A stretch of 64,000 bases of DNA from Tetrastigma voinierianum. Lineage: Eukaryota; Streptophyta; Magnoliopsida; Vitales; Vitaceae. The notes below the pieces were generated by a model. That model searched no databases. It was not told the DNA's origin and saw only the letters and a program-made list of their open reading frames with translations. The stretch lies in contig JAEQBH010000893.1 in assembly GCA_016808115.1 (NCBI GenBank), positions 558,001 to 622,000 on the forward strand. The letters run 5' to 3'. Of this stretch, positions 1 through 10,787 are shown in pieces. Both the position numbers and the translations under genes were made by a program. How positions within the stretch are numbered: position 1 is the first letter of the stretch; each line of letters begins with the position of its first letter.

Positions 1-151
1 GGTTGAGAATAAGAGATGCCAGTTAGTGAAGTACTTCGGGGAAGAAGCTACTTAGGGCGAAGCAATTATGAAAGCCTGAGTATTCGCGAAACTCTTACCC
101 TGCATTAAAAATTTCAAGGACGAAATTTCTTTAACGGGGGGAGAGTTTTAA
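1..151 (+). pseudogene. GypC: 3' end of Ty3/gypsy pol polyprotein
   Basis: Seen: codons 110-151 read NFKDEISLTGGEF then stop. This is the usual C-terminal end of plant Tekay/Del-type pol, where the coding sequence runs through the polypurine tract into the 3' LTR. Upstream bases 1-109 look like the preceding integrase tail but are frame-broken. The rest of the element lies left of the window. Orientation is plus. The same terminal motif appears on the opposite strand near 3914-3960 in GypA, which supports the assignment. It encodes no independent function. Confidence 0.75.
131..147 (+). other. Polypurine tract of GypC
   Basis: A purine-rich tract (AACGGGGGGAGAG) lies directly before the LTR start. 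In Ty3/gypsy elements this primes plus-strand DNA synthesis. Its position between the pol stop and the LTR fixes the element as plus-oriented. Confidence 0.7.
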
Positions 152-1172
152 CACCTCAAATTATACCCTGACAGTTTTATAACATATTTTGGGTATAATA
201 AAAGTAAATGTATATTTTCCGGAATAACATAATGCTAAAAATAAAATGGTAAAACTAGGAATTTATCTGAAAAACAAGGAGTAAATTGGTCGTTTACCAA
301 TTTAGGACGAGGTCGTAATTTAATAAGAATATATGCTAAAAGTGAAATAAGATAAGTCAAGATTGCAATTAGATGGAAGTTGAATTGAGAATGATGAGAG
401 AAATGAAGGACTTTAATGAAAAATGGAAAAGAATTCAAATATGTATAAAAACCAAACATGGCCTTATTTTGGAATCAAATATCTCATTTGGTCTCATTTG
501 GAAGCTGGCATTAGAGAAAGAGAAGAAGAAGGGAGAAGAAGAGAGAAGAAGAAGAAGAAGAAGAGAAGAAGAAAGAAGGATCAAAAAGAGCAAAGGTATG
601 GAATTAGTATGGTTTTAGGTATGGAAAACTAGGATTTTGTATGGAAGTCTAGTTTTGTATGGGAGCTATGATTTTGGTATGGATTTTAGTATGGAAGTAT
701 GGATTTTTATGGGTTTTTATGGATTAGTTTGGATACTTGTATAGATTTCTATAGATATGTATGAAAAAAAATCGAAGCCTTAAGCAGATTTTTATGGTGA
801 GTGCAAGAAGCCTACTTGGTATATTGGTTGTGTTTTGAACTTGGGTTGGTTGATTGTCGCCCGATTGAGGAATATTTGTATTAAAGGAAATATTGGGGTT
901 TTAGGGAGATCTTTGTCAAAATTTCTCAAAACCCATCTTTTGTTTAACTTGGCTATAACTTGGTCATCACTCGTCAATTGAGTGATTCAAATTTCTGGAT
1001 AAACTAAAACATAGGAGATATCTCTTTGGAAATAGGTATGTCGAATTAGGAGGCCGCCGGGCTCGAGAGAAATTCATCAAATTGGAGGCGACCGCGTATG
1101 GTGTCTGCGATGGCTCGGGTGGGACACAAATGTCATTTTTTTTATTGTTGGCCTCCAACTTTGGATGGTTAT
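148..1172 (+). repeat. GypC 3' LTR, first part (split by GypA)
   Basis: Starts at the TAACACCTC motif (family consensus TGTAACACC) right after the polypurine tract. It matches, in opposite orientation, the outer end of the GypA LTR near 3913, including the GA-rich stretch at 519-580 and the repeated 'gtatgga' words. It stops at 1172 inside the motif ggcctccaactttggatgg. That motif occurs intact near 27497 in the second part of this LTR, so the interruption is the GypA insertion. The GAA-rich ORFs here are not genes. Confidence 0.75.
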
Positions 1173-3913
1173 TGTGACGCCCCAACTCGGCATAGGATGT
1201 CAAGTGAGGGTCACTCTTTTTTTTTTTTTTTTTAAACTTATAACCTTTACACTTACATATTCATATAATGTTAAACAATTAACTTGTATTACATTATGTA
1301 GCAGCGGATTACAAAATATATATACAAGCTCCAAATATGGAAATGTTCAACATTTACAATATTTACATTGGTTTAAATTCTACGTATACAAATAGACCTA
1401 AAGGTCTTCCGGTGAGCACCTATTGATGTGTGGCCTTTGTCTGGCGATGTGGATTGCCCCGTTCTCGATTTCCTCTTACGTACTGCGGATTGAACACGGA
1501 GTGCTAAGCTTTGCGCTTAATTGGGAATATGACTTCTATTAGAGTCACCACGCTTTTTATACAATGCATATAACATATAACATTTTATTCTTATCATTTC
1601 TCATATATATATATATACTTTTAAATAACCAGTTTCATTTTCTTATCATCTTCCATTATCTTCGTATGTCTTGTACTTTTACTTCTTGTTCTTACATGCT
1701 TGTATACTATCATCGCATAAGCAGTCTTTATGCTTCTCGTAATCATGTCGTGTATTCTCTACATGGCACTGCGTATCACACTTGTCATTTTAACATGTTT
1801 AAGTATGCATAAGCCCAGAGTGGATCTGAGGCTCCATGAGGGCCGGAGGCGCTATATACTCAACATGCAACAGTGGTCCATGAGGCCGGGGAGCGCTATA
1901 TTCAGCTATGTAAGCGAGTGGTCCATGAGGGCCGGGCGGTATATTATGCAGAAGGTATCATCCTTTATGCGAGCGGTGACCATCCATGAGGGCCGGAGCG
2001 CTATGGTGACCCTTCGGGGCCGCGTGATCAACGGGATGTAAATGACGAATGGAATTTGGAATGTCGAACTTGTATCTTTTGCAGACTTATTTTTCCTAAT
2101 AGGCATGCCCATCTATCCCTCTACCGGGTTCTAAGCCGAACTGATCAATGTGTATTTTATGCTCGGTATATATCTCATATTCGAATAATTATTGTCATTC
2201 GTTGATCATATCTAACTGATATATATATATAATCATTTATTCATAACTTTGCATTTTTCATGTCTCATTGTATGCATAAATAACTATGCTTATGAGTAAT
2301 TTATGAATTCATAATATGAATAACTATAGTTACCTATAGAGCCTACTGTTTTCATGTTTTTTGGGACTAATACGAGTTCCAATCTTATCATGCTATCTAT
2401 TGATGAATTAACACGGCTGATAGAACTTGTAGAGTGAAAACATTCAATCCCGGAGTTCAGGCGAAGAAGTTATGACCTTAGAAGTTGGAGGTCATCTTGT
2501 GATCGGTCTTGACGAGTGACACATTGGCGGTTTGCACTGAAGTGATGAGCTCGATCGACACCTCGGTCTGACATCACAATAATCTTCCTCAGGCATATGG
2601 ATGGATTCTTGACTCAATGGGCTTTCCGCAGAGTCAGAACACTAATCGGAGTTGAAGCGAAGGAGATATGACCTTAAAAATTGGAGACTCATGCGCCAAT
2701 CGATCTTGGCGGCACAGGCCCAGCGAGGCTGCCTTGAAGTGACGAGCAGCATTTGGCGAGCGTTTGGCGACCAGCGTTGGGCGACCAGCTGTTGGACACC
2801 TTGTTGGGCGACCCTTTGTTTAGCGACCGCTGTTGGGCGACCTTTGTTGGCGACCAGCATTGGGCGACCAGTTGGGCGACGTTTGGCGATCCCGCTGTTT
2901 GGCGACCCTTGTTGGGCGACCGCATTGGCGACCAGCTGTTAGGCGACCCGCGTTTGGCGACCCTTGTTGAGCGACCCGCATTGGCGACCAGCGTTGGGCT
3001 GGCCCGCGGTTGGGCGACCTTGTTTGGCGATCCTTTGTTTGGCGACCCGCTTGTTGGGCGACCAACGTTGGGCGACCAGTTCGGGCGACCCCTTTGTTTG
3101 GCGATCAGCGTTTGGCGACCACTATTTGGCGACCCCTCACCCATTTATTTGTTGAGTAAAAAAGGCCATAGCGGTCTAGGAGTCGAATTGAAATTCAAAG
3201 CCTAACATCAAGTTCATTGATGTGGCTACAATTTACTAGGAGGACTCACTTCTGAATTCCCTGTATTTCTATCCTAAAACCCATTCTAAGATTAGAATTC
3301 TTGCATATGATGGAGTGTTCGACCATAGGGAATTTTAAGGTTCAACTTGCAGCTAGACCCTTCTCGAGCACATATTTAGGAGCCTTAAAGCTCTTCTTAA
3401 CTCAACCCTACAGGAAATGAGTTTAGGAGTTCCCAAACCCAAACCATACACAAGATAGAGGTTCTTAACCATGTATCTAAACTTTATAGTCCAAAACTAG
3501 ACTTCCATACTCCCATAGTCAAATTCCATACCAATACTCAAATTTAGTAATTCCATACAACCCAAGACATGTATCCGTACCTGTGATCTTCTTCTTCTTC
3601 TTCTTCTTCCTTTCTTCTCTCTTCTCTCTTGTCCGTATTTGCTCTCCCTTTCTCAAAGTGAAATAAGATATTTCTTTTAGTCTTTATCATCGATCTTATC
3701 ACTTTTATTTTTACTTTGGTCCTCAACTCTTATAATATTTGAAATCAATTTATAATATTTTTCTGATAGCCTCAAATCTTCTTTATTATTTGTAATTTAA
3801 CATACATATTCCTACTTTGTTTTTATCTTTATTTTATTCAGAATAATATGCCTTTACGTTTATTATACCCAAAACATGTTATAAAGCATTAGGGTATAAT
3901 TTGAGATGATACA
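1173..3913 (-). repeat. GypA 3' LTR
   Basis: The LTR runs on the minus strand from 3913 (reading TGTATCATCTC) to 1173 (reading GGGGCGTCACA), with TG...CA ends. It aligns over most of its length with 24813-27332. Shared landmarks are the poly-T near 1216-1232, the 'catgagggcc' repeats near 1830-2000 and the CT-rich tract near 3590-3630. The middle (2745-3140) holds a tandem array that is much more regular than the matching part of the other LTR. Confidence 0.8.
2745..3140. repeat. GGCGACC tandem array inside the GypA 3' LTR
   Basis: A short degenerate tandem repeat built on TTGGGCGACC / TTGGCGACC, with units of roughly 13-23 bp spaced by 'agcg' or 'cgct'. ORFs on both strands through it are artefacts of the repeat. 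The other LTR (26340-26575) has a related but scrambled gacgacc/gatcgacc tract, so this part of the LTR varies quickly in length and sequence. Confidence 0.85.
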
Positions 3914-3931
3914 ACTCTCCCCCTTAAAAGA
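3914..3931 (-). other. Polypurine tract of GypA
   Basis: On the minus strand this reads CTTTTAAGGGGGAGAGT, immediately inside the 3' LTR. It follows the pol tail motif 'gacgaaattcttttaaggg', typical of the family. Confidence 0.75.
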
Positions 3932-4841
3932 ATTTCGTCTCGAAATTCATACTGATTGAAGAGTTGCGGATCACGTGCTCTCATAGTTGTAGCTCCCAGT
4001 AGCTTTTTCTACATCGTGGTGTTGCGGAGAGCATTCGCTAATGGTACTTGTTTGTTCATGGCTGTTTCACCTCGAGCGAATGGTCTTTGGCTCCTCATCA
4101 TATGACAAATCTTCTTGTACTTGTATTTCTTACCTTTGGTAGTATGTGCGAGCTCATCGGAGCGGTATTTCAAAGCATCGACACATGAAACACATGTCGT
4201 GTGGTTTGGCTGACTCAGGTAGGGAGTGCGATCGATAAGCCTGAGGCAATACGTTCCAAAATCTCATATGGCCATGAACCTTGGACTCAGCTTGCCTTTA
4301 CATTGAGCCTAAGAATTTTCCTCCATGGTGATACCTTAAGAAGACCTTTGTCTCCCACTTTATATTCAATATCTATCCTCTTTAGGTTAGCATACGACTT
4401 TTTGTCGATTACTAGCCGCCTTTAACCTTCGCCGAATAACTTGTACTTTCTTCGTATCTTTTACTATGTTCGACCTGTCGCTCTCAAGCCATTCAATTCT
4501 TTCCAACACGTAAGTTCTACATTTCCTACTACATAAAGCTTCATGTGGTACCATACCAATGCTTGATCAAACTATTATAGCAACTCCACCAATGGAATAT
4601 ACCTATCCCAACTTCCAAAAATTCCATGACACAACCTCACATATCTTTCGAGCACTTGAATCAATCTCTTTGATCGTCTATCCGCTTATGGATGGAATGC
4701 CGTACTAAAATTCAGCTAGTGCCTAAAGTCGATCAGAATTCCTTCCAGAAGCTTGATGTGAATCGGCGGATCTCTATCCTAGACACAATGTACACAACCA
4801 AGACAATCATGCAATCGCACAACTTCATCGGGATTTGTGCC
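3932..4841 (-). pseudogene. GypA integrase, C-terminal half
   Basis: Translated on the minus strand with frameshifts and stops, this segment gives the second half of a Ty3/gypsy integrase. In order: DEVVRLHDC, a damaged DRDP, TAFHP, SKRLIQVLE, a PLVE segment, YANLKRIDIEYKVGDK, LKVSPW, PYEILERI and HVFHVSML, then the tail before the polypurine tract. The family protein joins retrotransposon cDNA to host DNA. The N-terminal half lies across the Athila-1 insertion at 21184-21519. Multiple frameshifts make it non-functional. Confidence 0.75.
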
Positions 4842-7609
4842 TGAAAGTCATCCATTTTTAGTCTATTTTTATGATCTATTTTTATTTAAACAAGTCCTGG
4901 ATTTATGTGCAGACTATGGAATAACTAACCAAATCGTTAAATGACAGTAATCTAAAGAAAAAGAAGAATTTATAAAAGGTGCCAAGAAGGTGGATGAGCG
5001 TTAATGAATAATTGGTCAAGCAAGTTACAAATAGAAAAGCAAGACAAGAATGAAAGGTTTATCTTCAGGAAGTCTTTACAAGAATCAAAATGCATATCCA
5101 GTGTTGCACAGAGAAACCCAAATTTCAAACGGTTTAATCAAGAAAAGGCAGCCGAGCGTTAAAGAAACTCAAAGTCAAGCAACCAGAATCGATGAAGAAA
5201 GACATGACGTCGCGAAAATACGACATCAACACCGGCGTAGAAGCGCCATGATATCACGTGCAAGGAAAAAGAGGTCACGAAGATCACTTGAAGAGAGAAG
5301 GTCGTGACATCGTGAAAATCAAGGAAAATTGATGCGTGTCGCGACAGGATCATGTTAGGTAATGAGACTAACTGTAGACTTAAGGAATGATGTCACGACA
5401 ACATCGTGATGTCGCGACAAAGGTTGATGTCGCGACAAGGGATGGAGGTCGCGACAAGAGAAGCGCCTTGAAGCTATGACAGGTTTGAAAAGATTAAACT
5501 GTTGTGACTTAAGCTGTTGTCGCGACAGAGGACTGATGTCGCGACACTAAAAGCAACCAGTTGAAGCCTCCAGAGAAATAAACCGATGTCGCGACAAGAG
5601 ATTGATATTGAGACATAAGAAGACATCAGTTGAAAGTTGCAGTTCCATAAACTGATGTCGCGACAAGATGTGGCAGGATGCTCAATACATCGAACCACGC
5701 TGAAAGTCGCAAGGATACGAAATGGCGTCGCGACAAAGAGCGCGAGGTCGTGACATCAGAAACTAACAAATAAAACTCGTATATGCATAAAGAGATGTCA
5801 TGACAAGATTGATGTCGCGATATCGTGAACTCTTCGCTGAAACCTCGCAGCATAAAGTGATGTCGCGACAAGAGATTGGATGTCGCGACATCAAACGCGG
5901 TTCAAATAAAGTCGGGTAGCTTCCTCAAGATGATGTCACGGATAAGATCGATGTCGCGCATACGGACGAGTCGACAAGGATTTGAGGTCGCGGACTCAAA
6001 CAAGAATACGGGCCAAGCCACTTGAGATCCACAAAGAATGTACTGGAATTGTACCAATCGAGAAACCCTATAAATAAGCAACACCCAAGTTAGAAAGTGC
6101 AAGTCTGGGGCGGCGTAACTTAAAGATCCGGTAGCCAAGGCTTCATTTGATTTTTTTCATTTATTTCTTTCTTTTCTCGCTTCCTGTCAGAATAGATTAG
6201 ATTTTTTGTCTTCTCGAAGTTTTGTTTTATTTTCTGGATCTGCTCGTTGGCGTAGCCGAATGCAAAATCCACCTTTTCAAATTACTACCCGAATGTTTGA
6301 AGTTCGACAAATTCCTGAATTCGACTTTTCCGCTTCAAATTGCAATGTTCTTAAGTGATCAAAAGAATGTCAGAAGGTGTAATTCAAAATTTAGAAACCC
6401 GCTTCATTAAGAGAATGCTATCGCTGCACTATCTTCCCCGTAGTTGTTTCAAAGAATTTTTGTGAATTTCGCTTTATGAATTTACTTAGTTTTGGGTTTA
6501 TTGTTTTGATCTAATATCAATTTCCTTATACTCAGATTCAAGAATCGTTGCTTCATTACTCCGACATGAGGTCCTCTCGTGACACAGAGAAGGCATTCCC
6601 CGGAGAGTATTGAACAATTTCAGCAGTATATTAACTTGCCATTAGAGATCTAATGAGTTTTTGTAAGTTTACTTAGATACATCCTCTCTCACTTGAAATC
6701 AAGAAAGAATATGAGTTATCAATTTAAACAGCGTGAGAGTTCACCTCAATCAATAGCGGTTAATCTAAAGGTTAGCTAGGACTAATCATGAGAGGTGATC
6801 TATTCTAATTTAGAGGAAGACAAAACTTAGAAGTTGTATATCCTTGTTTCTGACCGATAACTTGGGGAGCTAAGGCTTAAGGTATATTCATAAATTGGGT
6901 ATGAAGTATCGCAGTTAAAAATACCCGTATTAAGGAACCTTATTAAAAAAGTAGTTATCTAATTCCATGTCTCTCGAAAGAATCGTGAAAATTAGAGAAT
7001 GAACTGTGGAGTGCTGAGAGATCCAAAATGCATTCACAAAACGCCTTGGACGTATTCTGCAAACTTGAAAATACATTACAATTCTATCAGTTAACTTCAT
7101 GTGGATTGATACTACAAGAGTAGTTGATTTTAATGTGCCCTCGTAAAGATAACTATTCAGTGTCTATTCATTCTCTTAACTATTCATTATTCTTTATTTT
7201 TTTTAGATTCCATTTAATTTGATTGTTCATTCTTTTTCCTTATACTTGTATATTTTACGCCTTACAGCCGGATCACAATGTCATGTTATAGTCCAAAATA
7301 GTAATGGAGCTTCGAAAAATGTGGTGGAAGGATATAGAATTCTTAAGATCTCTCGGTGGGATCGAGACCGGACTTTAAATCCATTTTATTACTATTTATC
7401 TATAATTGCAGGATATTAGGCCAAAACCAAAATTTGAAATGATTTACCTGAGGGAGAATTTTTGTCTATATAGTAGACAATAACAAGTTTATGACACTTC
7501 ACAGATTAAGTTAATAGTCATGTGGGTAATAGTGTTATAAATTTGTTCGCGTTTTCGGTAATAGTGTTTCTATAAATTTGTGTATATGTGTTTCTTGGTC
7601 CTATCAACA
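4842..7609 (+). repeat. Athila-1 5' LTR
   Basis: Begins TGAAAGTCATCCATTTT and ends at 'ggtcctatcaaca'. It matches 18509-21183 base by base with many small indels. Contents in order: AT-rich start, a palindromic TGTCGCGACA array (5330-5965), a segment with 'accctataaataagc' near 6064-6080 that is a candidate promoter TATA, CT-rich tract, then a long U5-like part. ORFs within it are not genes. Confidence 0.8.
5330..5965. repeat. Array of the palindrome TGTCGCGACA (Athila-1 5' LTR)
   Basis: About a dozen copies of (G/T)GTCGCGACA, a perfect 10-bp palindrome in its TGTCGCGACA form, spaced about 20-75 bp. Copies lie near 5337, 5410, 5428, 5449, 5518, 5537, 5587, 5657, 5726, 5814, 5864 and 5881. 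The spacers include a repeated 'cagttgaaagttgcag'-type word. The same array recurs in the 3' LTR, and two more copies occur near 14921 and 14941. Confidence 0.9.
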
Positions 7610-7611
7610 AG

Positions 7612-7637
7612 TTTTATGCATACATGTCTGGGATCGA
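7612..7637 (+). other. Decayed primer-binding site of Athila-1
   Basis: Directly after the LTR the sequence ttttatgcatacatgtctgg aligns with the Athila/Tat PBS context TTTTTGGCGCCGTTGTCGGG, with several substitutions. The position is right; the match is poor. Confidence 0.45.
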
Positions 7638-8029
7638 AAGAATTTAGTAAATCAATATTCGGGACGAGAAAGAAGAAATGCTAATGGACATTTTGAAAGA
7701 AAAAGAACAAAAATAGCTTTTCAAGCAAAGGGTTATTTTTGCTCAATCTTAACAAACCATATTGAAAATATTTGTTGACCAGATTAATCCTATTAATGTT
7801 AGTGTGTTTGAGCCAGACAAAATTTTAATGTATAGAAACAGTAACACCCATCTGATTCCAAACAGACACACTGGGGAGAAAAACACTAAGCTTGAGAAAG
7901 ATAAAGAATATAAAACTCAACCATGGCGTAAGAAAGAAAGGATCTTAATGAAGAACATAGAGAAGGAATAGAAGGGCTCACCATCGATACTACTTGAGAC
8001 TTCGAGAACTATTATTCAAGATGAGTACT

Positions 8030-8720
8030 CGAATCGGGCAAATCACCGTTGACAAATAATTTTGAACTTAAACCAAGACTAATTACAATGGTCCAAAGAA
8101 GCATCGCCATCGGCTTCATCCCTAATCGAGGACCCAAACGAGCACCCGGAAGATTTCTCAGATGGCTAATACGTTGAAGTTAAATTGTGGTAAGACCAGA
8201 GTCACTGCACCCGCATCTATTCCATTCTCTCTAAGAGATACAAGTTAGCCTACATGGTATGAATCTTTACCATATGGTTCGTTTGATACTGAGGAGTTAG
8301 TAGAGGCCTACTTAGGAGATTCTTCCCCCAAATTCCTCAATTCCTCGAAGAAGGAGGGAAATCATGGTGTTTCAGCTAGGAAGATGAAAGCCCGTATGTA
8401 GCTTCGGGGGAAAGATTCAAACGTTGTCGAGAAGATGTCCAATGCATGGGATAGATTCAAGACTAGATGGACATTGTATATCATGCCTTGAATGATATAT
8501 CAAAGGGATCATGTTTATAGTCGTGGAGCATTCAACAAAAAGTGTCAAGAGGTAAAGAGTCAATAAGATCCAAGAATGCATATGAAAACTCCTTCGAAAG
8601 CCAAGAGGAACAAGAGAAAGGGAATTCATGAGCCGAGCAAGATGACGCCACGGAGGCCAAGTCGATGCCATTATGCAATGTGATGGACAAGGTAAATAGA
8701 GGAAGACATACACCCGCCTT
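8030..8720 (+). pseudogene. Athila-1 gag remnant
   Basis: Plus-strand translation with many frameshifts gives pieces of an Athila-type Gag: ELKPRLITMVQ, an EDPNEHPEDF-like segment, SILSKRYKLAYM, an FFPQIP segment, NAWERFK and DISKG, then an AFNKKCQEV region. In intact relatives Gag is the capsid/nucleocapsid precursor. No frame longer than about 40 codons survives, and I saw no clear zinc knuckle. The ORFs on the minus strand here are shadows. Confidence 0.65.
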
Positions 8721-9339
8721 ATGAGATAGAGAAGTCAAAGAGAGTTAACATAAGTGCCGAGAGCTACTCGAAGAACAATTCTATGATGTCAAGAGTGTTA
8801 AGATCCAGAGCCAAGAAACTACCATTTTAAACCCAATACTAACCTCGCAAAGACATTATCACCAAAGACCAGGAACCATGAGAATTTCTCATATGGTGGA
8901 GGGGTTTCACAAGGCCCAAGGCATGGACAACCCCTCCACAGGTTATCACTACCTACCAAGGTTCCAGCTAAATAGCAAGGAACCGAACAAAGAAATGAAT
9001 ATCGTGGTCGAGAAGGGCCCAATCTTCAAGAATGTATGCCGCAGCTCACGGGATAATAAGTAGTCATGAACCTCCATGAACAAAGCTCGCAGAATTAGCA
9101 CCGCTACCAATTCTCAAATTTTTCTGCACAACCAATGCATCCTCAAGAACTGAAACACAAGTAGGTAGCGCCCAACCCGCAGAAGCCAGAGAAAGATCCT
9201 TCCAAGTGACACAAAGAAGAATCCAAAAGACTGCATATTTACACCCAGAGGAAAGGAGTTAAAAGATAAGAAAAATGACAAGCAAAGAAGAAGAAGAAAG
9301 TCCGTAGAAGGAAGAAGAATTCGAGAAAGAAAGAAGGAG
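8721..9339 (+). other. Athila-1 gag-pol linker, unassigned
   Basis: This lies between recognisable Gag and the protease leader. Plus-strand reading is charged and glutamine/lysine-rich, as expected for the Gag C-terminus and linker, but no motif can be assigned. The 198-residue minus-strand ORF at 9114-9710 is antisense to the protease leader and is judged non-coding. Confidence 0.4.
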
Positions 9340-9960
9340 TTGATGGTGAAGGATATCAAAGGCTCTAGACTACAAATTCCATTTCCACGTAGACCGCAAA
9401 TCAAAGTCGAGGAGCAGCTTTGCAAGGTTTTTGAAACCTTCGGCTGTGAGATCGCATGCCATTTAAGGTATGGTGACTCGTATGCCACTCTTATGCAAAA
9501 TTTCAAGGACATGTCGAAAAGAAAAAGAAAAACTAGTAGAAGAAGGATTAGAATCTTATCATACGGCAAAGTACGTGATAAAAAAGAATTACTTAAAAGA
9601 TGAAGGATCCGTGAGTTCTTGTAATTCCCATCATCGAGGAGTTTGACTCCGTAAAGCCTCTCGTGACTCAAAGAGCCAAGATAAACTTGATGCTCTTTCA
9701 TCGCTGCCAATTAAGTTTCGGGAGCGACTCACTACTATTACTCTTCAAATGGTAGACAGATCGATGGTAAAAACCCGAAGGAGTTCTCGAGGACGGTCGG
9801 GTCAACGCTGGAAATTTGTTTTTCCAAGACTTCATCATTCTCGACACGGGAAGAAGATCTCGCTGTAAGTACCCCGCTATTGGGGGAGACCATTCCCTAC
9901 CTATGGGAGCCAAGTAGCATCAACATGCAAAAGGAGTTCTTACTGAGGGTCGAGAGGAAG
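9340..9960 (+). pseudogene. Athila-1 protease domain and leader
   Basis: The leader reads PFPRRPQIKVEEQLCKVFET, then (frameshifted) segments like YAKFLKDM. This is the conserved stretch before the aspartic protease in Athila elements. The protease follows: a damaged active-site region at about 9640-9700 (AKINLML in place of the usual GASINLMP), then KPEGVLEDG, FFQDFIILDTGEE and a PRYWGRPF segment corresponding to VPIILGRPF. The catalytic aspartate triad is not intact. Confidence 0.6.
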
Positions 9961-10559
9961 CCGGGCGCTTTCAAATTTGATCAAAAGCATGCGAATATAG
10001 ACATAGACAGAGAGAAAATTGTACTGTAGTCGATGATGTCTATATCTTAAACCATGATGTTCATAATGATTGTAATGCTCAAATTTTTATCACTTATGCG
10101 ATGAATTCCAAGATATCAGTGATGACTACTTCGATTGGTCCATACCACGCTTTTCATTCTATAGAAACTGTGTCAGCCCAAGCAAATGTAAATGACAAAG
10201 GGGAAAAAGAATAAAAAAGGGAAATTCATCAAGAAACTAGTGAAGAGGGGCTAGTGCTGGGAAAAAGAGTTACAAGTCATTTGAAATATGTTTACTTAGA
10301 ATCACCAAAGAGAAAAACCAAAGGATTATCTCACAAATGTTGATGTCAAGAACAAAGGATTGCCGAAAATCTTAAAGAAGCATAAAGAGCCCATAAATTA
10401 GTCCATCAAGAGTCAAGGGTATCACCATCCATTTGCATGCACAAAATTCTGCTAGAAAATCTGTAAAAGCCATCTCAGAGAATGACTGTGTGAGACTAAT
10501 CCAGTGATTTAAGGAAGTGGTCGGGGGAAGGAGGTACTCAAATTGTCGAATGCCGGTTT

Positions 10560-10787
10560 TATCTATGCAATTTCGTGATAGTCCTCGGGTGAGCTCACCA
10601 TGGTTCCAAAGAAGGGTGGGTTTATCAGATCCTAGCGAGAAAATGAGAATTGATTCCAACAAGAACAAAGGATGATGGAGGGTATGTATTGATTACGTGA
10701 AGTTGAACACAAATAATTTAAAAGATCATTTCCCTTTGCCCTTCATTGATCGATAAGTTGGACAGATTAGCAGACACCTCATATTTT
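10560..10787 (+). pseudogene. Athila-1 reverse transcriptase, 5' part
   Basis: The plus strand reads a damaged VPKKGG, then WRVCIDYVKLN, DHFPLPFID and the start of the next RT block. This is the fingers region of a Ty3/gypsy RT. It is cut at 10787 by a solo LTR and resumes at 12118. The region 9961-10559 upstream should hold the protease-RT connector but shows no motif I can place. Confidence 0.7.

Noticed and set aside
2652..3205. Several ORFs of 96-151 codons on both strands
   Set aside because: Translations of the GGCGACC tandem array; all frames stay open because the repeat lacks stops.
5330..5965. Possible CRISPR-like or satellite array
   Set aside because: Irregular spacing, present in both LTRs of a retrotransposon; it is part of the LTR.
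5050..6138. Small ORFs rich in Arg/Ser on both strands
   Set aside because: They lie in the LTR palindrome array; no conservation as protein and no similar frame in the 3' LTR.
9114..9710. 198-residue minus-strand ORF, the longest in the window
   Set aside because: Lies antisense to the Athila-1 protease leader, whose plus-strand motifs are recognisable; composition (Leu/Phe-rich) is the expected antisense of a Lys/Glu-rich strand.
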